Source of the DNA: Comamonas sp. NLF-1-9
GTDB taxonomy: Bacteria > Pseudomonadota > Gammaproteobacteria > Burkholderiales > Burkholderiaceae_C
Direction of reading: 5' to 3'
Assembly (NCBI RefSeq): GCF_019195435.1
Contig: NZ_CP078069.1
Coordinates: 2,728,001 to 2,792,000 of the forward strand
Length of the DNA: 64,000 nucleotides
Shown: one piece after another, positions 55,264 to 62,551 of the stretch
How the letters are laid out: the number at the start of each line of letters is the position of its first letter
How positions within the stretch are numbered: the first letter of the stretch is position 1
Notes under the pieces: model-generated
Told to the model about the DNA's origin: nothing
What the model saw: the letters and a program-made list of their open reading frames with translations, nothing else
Databases searched by the model: none
Program-made: the position numbers and the translations under genes

Positions 55264-56079
55264 TCAAGCGAGCCAGCGCTTGCGCCGCTTGTAGCTCTTG
55301 ACGTCGCGAAAGCTCTTGCGCTCGGCGCCGCCCACGCCCAGGTAGAACTCCTTGACGTCCTCGTTGCTGGCCAGTTCTGCGGCCGAGCCGTCCATCACCA
55401 CGCGCCCGCTTTCCATGATGTAGCCGTAATCGGCGTACTTGAGCGCCATGTTGGTGTTCTGCTCGGCCAGCAGGAAGGTGGTGCCTTCCTTGGCGTTGAG
55501 CTCGCGCACGATGTTGAAGACCTCTTCGACGAGCTGCGGCGCCAGGCCCATGGAGGGCTCGTCCAGCAGCACCAGCGTGGGGTTGCTCATGAGCGCGCGG
55601 CCGATGGCGCACATCTGCTGCTCGCCGCCCGAGGTGTAGGCCGCCTGGCTCTTGCGCCGCTCCTTCAGGCGCGGGAAGTAGCGGTAGACCTTTTCCAGGT
55701 TGGCGGCGATCTCGGCCTTGCTGGTGCGCGTGTAGGCGCCGGTGTAGAGGTTTTCTTCGATGGTCAGGTGCGCAAAGCAGTGGCGCCCTTCCATCACCTG
55801 CACCACGCCGCGCTTGACGAGGTCGGACGGGGTGAGGTTTTCGATGCGCTCGCCGCGGTATTCGATGCTGCCCTTGGTGACTTCGCCGCGCTCACCCTTG
55901 AGCAGGTTGGAGATGGCGCGCAGCGTGGTGGTCTTGCCCGCGCCGTTGCCGCCCAGGATGGCCACGATGCCGCCCTCGGGCACGGTGAGCGAGACGCCCT
56001 TGAGCACCAGGATCACGTGGTTGTAGATGACCTCGATGCCATTGACTTCGAGCATCGTCTTGGCGGGCTGTTCGCTCAT
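55264..56079 (-). CDS. livF: Branched-chain amino acid-type ABC transporter ATPase LivF
   Basis: ATPase subunit of 271 residues. Walker A GGNGAGKTT is at about 43-51, the signature TSGGEQQM near 153 (a variant of LSGGQ), Walker B LVLLDEPSMGLAP near 170, and the H loop AEQN near 202. EVIYNHVILVLKGVSL at the start and the extended C terminus (ERKSFRDVKSYKRRKR) fit the LivF/UrtE group. It works with LivG on the LivHM permease. The substrate may be an aromatic or fatty acid rather than a branched-chain amino acid, judging from the two ligases in the operon. ATG 56079. Confidence 0.92.
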   Translation of the reverse strand: MSEQPAKTMLEVNGIEVIYNHVILVLKGVSLTVPEGGIVAILGGNGAGKTTTLRAISNLLKGERGEVTKGSIEYRGERIENLTPSDLVKRGVVQVMEGRHCFAHLTIEENLYTGAYTRTSKAEIAANLEKVYRYFPRLKERRKSQAAYTSGGEQQMCAIGRALMSNPTLVLLDEPSMGLAPQLVEEVFNIVRELNAKEGTTFLLAEQNTNMALKYADYGYIMESGRVVMDGSAAELASNEDVKEFYLGVGGAERKSFRDVKSYKRRKRWLA

Positions 56080-56151
56080 CTTGTCTTGTCCGTGTTCAGA
56101 CCGTGGATGCGCCGGGGCGGCGCTGGCCGGCCCCGGCGGCGTGGCGTGCGC

Positions 56152-57465
56152 TCAGTTGGCGCACTGGCGCTGTTCGATCTTGTTGTCGGCCGCGTACTTC
56201 TCGGCGAACTGCTTGATCAGCGGATCGATGATCTCGCGGTTGCCCTCGTACCAGTCGCTGTTGATCTTCCACTCCTTGCCGTCCCACACCGACATGCGCG
56301 CGGCGTAGGAGCCCATGTGCTGGGCGCAGCTGGTCTTGAGCGGCTGGATGATGCCGGTGAAGCCCAGTTCCTCGATGCGCTCGGGCGTGAGCTCGAAGTT
56401 CTCCAGCGCCCACTGCGCCTGCTCGCCGGTGATGGGCTTGCCCTTGCCGAACTTCTCCTGCGCGATGCGCACCGTCTCGGCCGTGAGCATGCCGGTGATC
56501 AGGCCGCGCACGTAGAGCACGTCGCCCACGGTCTTGGGGTCTTGCGCGGTGCCTTCGCCCTTGGCGTAGAGCGTGGCCTGCACGTCCTTGATGACCTTGG
56601 CGTCGCGGTTGGCGCTGGCCTGCAGGGCGGCGGCGTTGTAGCCCTTGGAGGCTTCTTCCACGCCCTTGACGTCGGACTCGGAGCCGGCCCACCAGAAGCC
56701 GTACATCTTCTCGCGCGGGTAGCCCACGGCCTGGGCCTCTTTCAGGGCCGTCGGGTTCATCACGCCGTAGCCCACGTACAGCAGGTAGTCGGGCTGGTCG
56801 CGGCGCACCTGCAGCCAGGTGGACTTCTGGTCGAGCCCCGGCGCGGTCACCGGCAGCTTGTTCAGCGTGAAGCCGTACTTGGCGGCGTAGGCGTCGAACA
56901 CCGGCATGAATTCATGGCCGAAGGGCGCGTCCATGTAGACGTAGTTGATCTTCTTGCCCTTGAGCTTGTCCAGGCCGCCGGCCTTCTTGCCCACGGCCTG
57001 CATCATCACGTCGGCCGAGACGAAGTAGTTCGGAATCATGGGGAAGACCCACTTGAACACCCGCCCGTCCGCGGCTGCCGGCGTGCCGTAGCCCGCGATG
57101 ATCAGCGAGATCTTGTCTTCCGGCGCCTTCTTCAGCAGCGCGTTGGTCACGCCGGTGGAGATGGACTGCACGATGGCCGCGCCGCCGTTCTGGCCCTTCA
57201 TGCGCTCATAGCACTCGATGCCCTTGGCGGTGTCGTAGGCGAACTCGCACTCCTCGATCTTGAACTTGACCCCGTTGATGCCGCCCTTGGCGTTGACCAG
57301 CTTGAGGTAGTCCACGGTGCCATTGGCCACCGGAATGCCGTTGGGTGCGTAAGGCCCGGTGCGGTAGGAAAAGATCGGAGCGTATTGCTCCTGGGCCAGG
57401 GCCGGCGCCGCGGCCATGCCCGCTGCAACCGCCAGCGCGGCCGCCAGAGTGTGGATGGGCTTCAT
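56152..57465 (-). CDS. Periplasmic substrate-binding protein LivK-like
   Basis: Solute-binding protein of 437 residues of the peripla_BP_6 (Leu/Ile/Val-binding) family. A signal peptide (LAAALAVAAGMAAAPALAQ) precedes QYAPIFSYRTGPYAPNG, an N-terminal domain opening that departs from the LivJ/K wording, and later GYGTPAAADGRVFKWVFP and YVYMDAPFGHEFMPVF are the second lobe. It is longer than LivK of E. coli (about 370). ATG 57465 is fixed by AAGGAGA six bases upstream. Its best-binding ligand is unknown; aromatic acids or fatty acid derivatives are possible. It lies between livM and livF. Confidence 0.9.
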   Translation of the reverse strand: MKPIHTLAAALAVAAGMAAAPALAQEQYAPIFSYRTGPYAPNGIPVANGTVDYLKLVNAKGGINGVKFKIEECEFAYDTAKGIECYERMKGQNGGAAIVQSISTGVTNALLKKAPEDKISLIIAGYGTPAAADGRVFKWVFPMIPNYFVSADVMMQAVGKKAGGLDKLKGKKINYVYMDAPFGHEFMPVFDAYAAKYGFTLNKLPVTAPGLDQKSTWLQVRRDQPDYLLYVGYGVMNPTALKEAQAVGYPREKMYGFWWAGSESDVKGVEEASKGYNAAALQASANRDAKVIKDVQATLYAKGEGTAQDPKTVGDVLYVRGLITGMLTAETVRIAQEKFGKGKPITGEQAQWALENFELTPERIEELGFTGIIQPLKTSCAQHMGSYAARMSVWDGKEWKINSDWYEGNREIIDPLIKQFAEKYAADNKIEQRQCAN

Positions 57466-57526
57466 GCTTGTCTCCTTCGTAGTGAGTTGCCAGGGGAAAA
57501 AACCTCGGGGTCCGCGTTGCGCGCCC

Positions 57527-58603
57527 TCAGTGCGGAAACGGCCACAGCCGCAGCTTTTGCTTGCCCGTGGACCACAGGCGCGCCAGGCCGTGCGGCTCGA
57601 CGATGAGAAACCAGACGATGAGCACGCCAAACAGCATCAGCTCCAGGTGCGCGGCCTCGGCCGTGCCCAGTTGCAGGCCAAGCACGCTACCTAGTGCCGG
57701 CAGGCCCAGGCGGATCAGAATGGGCAGCACCACCATGAAGGCCGCGCCGATGAAGTTGCCCATGATCGAGCCCAGGCCGCCGATGATGACCATGAACAAG
57801 AGCTCCAGCGACATGTTCAGGCCGAAGGCCGCGGGCTCCCACACGCCCAGGTAGAAAAAGCCCCAGAGTGCGCCGGCCACGCCGATGATGAAGCTGCTTA
57901 CGGCAAAGGCGGTGAGCTTGGCGTAAGTGGGGCGAATGCCGATGACGGCGGCGGCCACGTCCATGTCGCGGATCGCCATCCACTCGCGCCCGATGGCGCT
58001 GCGCACCAGGTTCTTGCAGGCCAGCGCCAGCAGCACCAGCAGCGAGAGGCAGAACAGGTATTTGGCGGCGTAGCTGTCCAGCGCTATGCCGAAGAAGGAC
58101 AGCTCGGGCGCAGCCACCGAGATCGAGGGGCTGTCCATGGTGAGCCACTTGACGCGGTAGAACATCCAGTCGGCAAAGAACTGCGCCGCCAGCGTGGTCA
58201 CCGCCAGGTACAGGCCGCGCACGCGCAGGCTGGGCAGGCCAAAGAGCACGCCGAAGATGGCGGCAAACACCCCGCCCAGCAGCAGCGCGCCGATCAGCGG
58301 CATGCCCGGCACGCGCATGATCACGTTCCAGGCGCCATACGCGCCCACCGCCATGAAGGCGCCCGAGCCGAGCGAAATCTGCCCGCAATAGCCGATCAGG
58401 ATGTTGGTGCCCAGGGCGGCCAGCGCCAGGATGACCACCGGAATCAGGATGGCCGAAAACAGATAGCTGCTGGCCGTGAGCGGCACCACGACGAAGGCGA
58501 CGAGCAGCAGCGCGAGCATGGCCCAGCGGTCTTGCGCGATCGGGAAGATCTGCTGGTCCGAGCGGTAGCTGGTCTTGAATTGGCCGTTTTCGCGGTAAAT
58601 CAT
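57527..58603 (-). CDS. livM: Branched-chain amino acid-type ABC permease LivM
   Basis: Permease of 358 residues with about ten hydrophobic segments. LGTNILIGYCGQISLGSGAFMAVGAYGAW near 63-91 is the family signature, and IGREWMAIRDMDVAAAVIGI near 210-229 is the coupling-loop region that touches the ATPases. VIIGGLGSIMGNFIGAAF near 275 is the second conserved helix. It pairs with LivH. ATG 58603 is the start. A repeat hairpin lies in the 65 bases between the livH stop and this start. Confidence 0.93.
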   Translation of the reverse strand: MIYRENGQFKTSYRSDQQIFPIAQDRWAMLALLLVAFVVVPLTASSYLFSAILIPVVILALAALGTNILIGYCGQISLGSGAFMAVGAYGAWNVIMRVPGMPLIGALLLGGVFAAIFGVLFGLPSLRVRGLYLAVTTLAAQFFADWMFYRVKWLTMDSPSISVAAPELSFFGIALDSYAAKYLFCLSLLVLLALACKNLVRSAIGREWMAIRDMDVAAAVIGIRPTYAKLTAFAVSSFIIGVAGALWGFFYLGVWEPAAFGLNMSLELLFMVIIGGLGSIMGNFIGAAFMVVLPILIRLGLPALGSVLGLQLGTAEAAHLELMLFGVLIVWFLIVEPHGLARLWSTGKQKLRLWPFPH

Positions 58604-58613
58604 TTTGATGAGT

Positions 58614-58664
58614 CTTTTCTGCCTCTAGCCCTTGCCCAGCAAGCGCCGCAAGCTATCAAATTGG
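58614..58664 (+). repeat. Dispersed hairpin repeat, copy H (livH / livM gap)
   Basis: TCTGCCTCTAGCCCTTGCCCAGCAAGCGCCGCAAGCTATC: the loop CTTGCCCAGCAAGCGC is identical to copy G. It occupies almost the whole gap between livH and livM. Confidence 0.7.
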
Positions 58665-58667
58665 AGA

Positions 58668-59597
58668 TCAAACGCGGTCGATGATCTTCTCTCCGAAGAG
58701 CCCCTGGGGCCGCACCAGCAGCACCACCAGCGCGAGCACGTAAGCAAACCACACCTCGATGCCGCCGCCGACGAAGGGGCCGAGGTAGATCTCCGAGAGC
58801 TTCTCGCCCGCGCCCACGATCAGGCCGGCGACGATGGCGCCGGGCACCGAGGTCAGCCCCCCCAGGATGACCACCGGCAGCGCGCGCAGCGCCAGCGTGG
58901 AGATGGAAAACTGCACCCCCAGCTTGCTGCCCCAGACCATGCCGGCGACCAGCGCCGAGAGGCCGGCGACGAACCAGACGATGACCCACATGCGCGCCAG
59001 CGGAATGCCCACCGACTGCGCCGCCTGATGGTCGTCGGCCACCGCGCGCAGCGCCCGGCCTGTAGAGGTCTTCTGGAAGAACAGCACCAGCGCGGCCACC
59101 AGCAGCGCGGCGATGAGCGCGGCCACGAGCTCTTGCGAGTCGATCAGGATGCCGCCCTCGAACAGGCCCTGGGCGAGGAAGATCGGGTCCTTGGGCATGC
59201 CGATGTCGATGTTGTAGACATTGCTGCCAAACACCGACTGGCCAAAACCTTCGAGGAAGAAACCTATGCCTATCGTCGCCATGAGCAGCGTGGCCTCGGG
59301 CTGGCTTACCAGATGGCGCAGCGCCAGGCGCTCGACCAGCCAGGCCAGGATGAGCATCAGCACCGCCGCGGCCAGGAAGGCGAGCACGTTGGCCAGCAGC
59401 TTGCTCTCGATGCCGCTCCACTGCGGTATCCATTCGGAAAACCGCGCCATCGCCAGCGCCGCGAACAACACCATCACGCCCTGCGCGAAGTTGAACACGC
59501 TGGACGCCTTGTAGATCAGCACGAAGCCCAGCGCCACCAGCGAATACAGCACGCCGGTCATCAGGCCGCCGATCAGGGTCTCGAGAAAAAATCCCAT
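58668..59597 (-). CDS. livH: Branched-chain amino acid-type ABC permease LivH
   Basis: Permease of 309 residues with about eight hydrophobic segments. It starts MGFFLETLIGGLMTGVLYSLVALGFVLIYKASSVFNFAQG, the standard LivH opening including the NFAQG motif. ALRAVADDHQAAQSVGIPL near 181-199 is the cytoplasmic coupling loop, and ALRALPVVILGGLTSVPGAIVAGL near 235-258 the second conserved region. It pairs with LivM. ATG 59597 follows a GGGGGCAGG ribosome site. It lies 15 bases after livG. Confidence 0.94.
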   Translation of the reverse strand: MGFFLETLIGGLMTGVLYSLVALGFVLIYKASSVFNFAQGVMVLFAALAMARFSEWIPQWSGIESKLLANVLAFLAAAVLMLILAWLVERLALRHLVSQPEATLLMATIGIGFFLEGFGQSVFGSNVYNIDIGMPKDPIFLAQGLFEGGILIDSQELVAALIAALLVAALVLFFQKTSTGRALRAVADDHQAAQSVGIPLARMWVIVWFVAGLSALVAGMVWGSKLGVQFSISTLALRALPVVILGGLTSVPGAIVAGLIVGAGEKLSEIYLGPFVGGGIEVWFAYVLALVVLLVRPQGLFGEKIIDRV

Positions 59598-59612
59598 CTG
59601 CCTGCCCCCGTC

Positions 59613-60461
59613 TCAAGCCGCCGTGCCCAGATAGGCACGGATGACGTCTTCATTGCTCTGCACCTCGGCCGGCGCGCCGTCGCCGATCTTCTTGCCGTAG
59701 TCCAGCACCACCACGCGGTCGGAGATGTCCATCACCACGCCCATGTCGTGCTCGATCAGCACGATCGTGGTGCCGAACTCGTCGTTCACGTCCAGGATGA
59801 AGCGGCTCATGTCCTGCTTTTCCTCGACATTCATGCCGGCCATGGGTTCATCGAGCAGCAGCACCTGCGGCTCCATGGCCAGCGCCCGGCCCAGGTCCAC
59901 GCGCTTTTGCAGGCCGTAGGGCAGTTGGCCCACGGGCGTCTTGCGGTGTGCCTGAATTTCCAGAAAGTCGATGATGTGCTCGACGAATTCGCGGTGCGCA
60001 AGCTCTTCGCGCTCGGCCGGGCCTATGCGCAGCGCCTGCAGGAAGAGGTTGCTTTTGATCTTCAGGTTGCGCCCGCTCATGATGTTGTCCAGCACGCTCA
60101 TGCCCTTGAACAAGGCCAGGTTCTGGAAGGTGCGCGCCACGCCCATCTCGGCGACCTGGCGGCTGTTCATGTGGCTGAAGGTCTGGCCGCGAAAGGTGAT
60201 CGAGCCCTCGCTGGGCGTGTACACGCCGTTGATGCAGTTGAGCATCGAGCTCTTGCCCGCGCCGTTGGGGCCGATGATGGAGCGGATCTCGTGCTCGCGC
60301 ACATCAAAACTGATGTCGGTGAGCGCGCGCACGCCGCCAAAGCGCAGGCTGATGTTCTTGACCTCCAGAATCACCTCGCCGATGGTTCTTGGGCCATTTT
60401 GGCCTGCGGCGCCCGCCGGCTGGGCGCCAGCAGCTATGGTTGGCATAGCAGTCTCGCTCAT
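59613..60461 (-). CDS. livG: Branched-chain amino acid-type ABC transporter ATPase LivG
   Basis: ATPase of 282 residues. Walker A GPNGAGKSS is near residues 64-72, ARTFQNLALF near 106 is the LivG-specific motif, Walker B QVLLLDEPMAGMN near 185, and the H loop VLIEHDMGVVMDISD near 212-226. The signature motif is degenerate (LPYGLQKRVDLGRAL replaces LSGGQ...), as is usual in LivG. The N-terminal 28 residues (IAAGAQPAGAAGQNGPRTIG) are largely encoded by a repeat copy and are absent from typical LivG. ATG 60461 overlaps the stop of the synthetase gene, coupling the two. Confidence 0.93.
   Translation of the reverse strand: MSETAMPTIAAGAQPAGAAGQNGPRTIGEVILEVKNISLRFGGVRALTDISFDVREHEIRSIIGPNGAGKSSMLNCINGVYTPSEGSITFRGQTFSHMNSRQVAEMGVARTFQNLALFKGMSVLDNIMSGRNLKIKSNLFLQALRIGPAEREELAHREFVEHIIDFLEIQAHRKTPVGQLPYGLQKRVDLGRALAMEPQVLLLDEPMAGMNVEEKQDMSRFILDVNDEFGTTIVLIEHDMGVVMDISDRVVVLDYGKKIGDGAPAEVQSNEDVIRAYLGTAA
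60397..60450 (+). repeat. Dispersed hairpin repeat, copy I (in livG 5' end)
   Basis: TTTTGGCCTGCGGCGCCC ... GGGCGCCAGCAGCTATGG, matching the core GGC-T-n-GCGC ... GCGC-AGCAGCTAT. It is translated as the N-terminal extension of LivG. Confidence 0.6.
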
Positions 60462-62392
60462 GCTGCCTTCCTTGCAACGGGATGAACCTGGGCTTCAAGA
60501 ATCTTCAGCGTGGCCGACACCGTGCCGCTGCGCCCGTCCTCGAACTTGACCCGGGTCTCGATGAACTGCTCGCTCTTGCCGCTGTACAGCGCGTCGATCA
60601 GCACCGCGTACTTTTCGGCGACGAAATTGCGCCGCACCTTGCGCGTGCGCGTGAGCTCGTCGTCGTCCGGGTCGAGCTCCTTGTGCAACACCAGAAAGCG
60701 CGCCACCTGGGTCTCGCCCATGCCTTCTTCGGCGGCCAGGTCGGCGTTCACCTGCGCCATGCATTCGCGCATCATCTCCAGCACCTCTGGCTTGCCCGCA
60801 AGGTCCACATAGCCGGCGTAGGGCAGGCCGCGGCGCTCGGCCCAGTTGCCCACGGCGTCGAAGTCGATGTTGACGAAGGCGCAGACCTCGTCGCGGTCGT
60901 GGCCAAAGCACACCGCCTCCTTGATCTGCGGAAAGAACTTGAGCTTGTTCTCGATGTAGTTGGGCGCAAACATCGCGCCGCTCTTGAGCTTGCCCACGTC
61001 CTTGGCGCGGTCGATGATGCGCAGCTGCCCGGCGGCGTCGATCAGCCCGGCGTCGCCGGTGTGAAACCAGCCCTCGGCATCGAGCACCTCGGCCGTGTCT
61101 TCGGGGCGCTTGTAGTACTCCTTGAGCAGCGCCGCGCTTTTCACCAGCACCTCGCCGTTGTCCGCGATGCGCACCTGCACGCCCGGCGCTGGCTGGCCCA
61201 CGGCCGACAGCTCCACCTGGCCGTCGCGCTGGATGCAGACATAGGCCGAGGTCTCGGTCGAGCCGTAGAGTTGTTTGAGGTTCACGCCGATGGAGCGAAA
61301 GAAGCGAAACAGATCCGGCCCTATGGCCGCTCCCGCGGTATAGGCCACGCGAATGCGCGACAAGCCCATCACGTTCTTCAGCGGCCCGTAGATCAGCAGG
61401 TCGGCCGCGCGGTATTTGAGCCGGTCCCAGGCGCCCACCGGCTTGCCGTCCAGAATGTCCGCGCCCACGCGCTTGGCCAATTGCATGCAGCGCTCGAACA
61501 GCCAGCGCTTGATGCGCGCCGCGTCCTCCATGCGGATCGACACCGAGGTCAGCAGGCCTTCGAAGATGCGCGGCGGCGCAAAGTAATAGGTCGGCCCGAT
61601 CTCGCGCAGGTCTATCGCCACCGTGCTCTCGTCCTCCGGGCAATTGATGGTGAAGCCCACCGCAATCCACTGCGCGACGGAAAACAGATAGTCCCCCGCC
61701 CAGGCCGGCGGCAGGTAGGAGACGACGTCCTCCGCTGGCGTGAGCCCATCCACCTCCTGCCCGCCGCGCGCGGCCAGCACGAAGCCGGCGTGGCTCAGGC
61801 ACACGCCCTTGGGCCGCCCCGTGGTGCCCGAGGTGTAGAGAATGATGGAGGTGTCTTGCGCGTCGAGCCGGGCCAGCCCCGCTTCCCACTGGCCCGGGTG
61901 CCCGGCGTCCCATTCGCGGCCTTTTTCCAGCAGCGCCTGCACGCTGACGAGGCCGGGCTGGTCGTAGTGGCGCAGGCCGCGCGGGTCTTCGTAGAGGATG
62001 AATTCCAGGCCGGGCAGGCTCTCGCGGATCTCCAGCAGCTTGTCCACCTGCTCCTGGTCTTCGGCGTAGGCGAAGCGCACCTCGGCGTCCTCCAGCACGA
62101 AGCGCATTTCATCGGCCACCGCATCCTGGTACAGCGGAATCGGCACGCCGCCCAGGCTTTGCACCGCAATGAAGCCCATGTAGCAGTAGGGCCGGTTGCC
62201 GCTCACGAAGGCCAGGTTCTCGCCACGGCGAAAGCCCAGCGCCGCCAGGCCGCAGGCCATGTGGCGCACGTCGCGCGCGACCTCGGCCCAGCTCCAGCTC
62301 TGCCAGATGCCGTACTCCTTCTCGCGCAGCGCCGGCGCCTCGGGGCGCTCCTTGGCTTGCTGCAGCAGCAGATGGGGGAAGGTGCTCGTCAT
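60458..62392 (-). CDS. Long-chain acyl-CoA synthetase-like AMP-binding enzyme
   Basis: An ANL-superfamily ligase of 644 residues. The P-loop YTSGTTGRPKG lies near 188-198, the core YGSTETSAYVCIQ near 396-408, WFHTGDAGLIDAAGQLRIIDRAKD near 464-487 and the C-terminal catalytic Lys region. The length and the split layout fit FACL/FadD15-type synthetases that activate long fatty acids, or larger aromatic acids. ATG 62392 is used; a GTG at 62416 is possible. It is the first gene of the operon with the Liv-type importer, so imported acid and CoA activation may be coupled (inference). Confidence 0.9.
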   Translation of the reverse strand: MTSTFPHLLLQQAKERPEAPALREKEYGIWQSWSWAEVARDVRHMACGLAALGFRRGENLAFVSGNRPYCYMGFIAVQSLGGVPIPLYQDAVADEMRFVLEDAEVRFAYAEDQEQVDKLLEIRESLPGLEFILYEDPRGLRHYDQPGLVSVQALLEKGREWDAGHPGQWEAGLARLDAQDTSIILYTSGTTGRPKGVCLSHAGFVLAARGGQEVDGLTPAEDVVSYLPPAWAGDYLFSVAQWIAVGFTINCPEDESTVAIDLREIGPTYYFAPPRIFEGLLTSVSIRMEDAARIKRWLFERCMQLAKRVGADILDGKPVGAWDRLKYRAADLLIYGPLKNVMGLSRIRVAYTAGAAIGPDLFRFFRSIGVNLKQLYGSTETSAYVCIQRDGQVELSAVGQPAPGVQVRIADNGEVLVKSAALLKEYYKRPEDTAEVLDAEGWFHTGDAGLIDAAGQLRIIDRAKDVGKLKSGAMFAPNYIENKLKFFPQIKEAVCFGHDRDEVCAFVNIDFDAVGNWAERRGLPYAGYVDLAGKPEVLEMMRECMAQVNADLAAEEGMGETQVARFLVLHKELDPDDDELTRTRKVRRNFVAEKYAVLIDALYSGKSEQFIETRVKFEDGRSGTVSATLKILEAQVHPVARKAA

Positions 62393-62551
62393 GCCTGTGG
62401 TCGGTTCGGTTAACACGTACAGGCCCCGATGGTGCGATCTGGTTTGACGGAATTTTGTCTTTGCAACGACAATTTAGGGGTTAATGCCCCCTGGGTAAAA
62501 CCCTTGGTTTTCGGCCCGGGGCCGGGCAGGCGCCCCCGCTATCCTCAGTCC

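Noticed and set aside
55135..57606. 823-codon open frame opposite the liv-type genes
   Set aside because: Antisense shadow; contains no recognisable domain.
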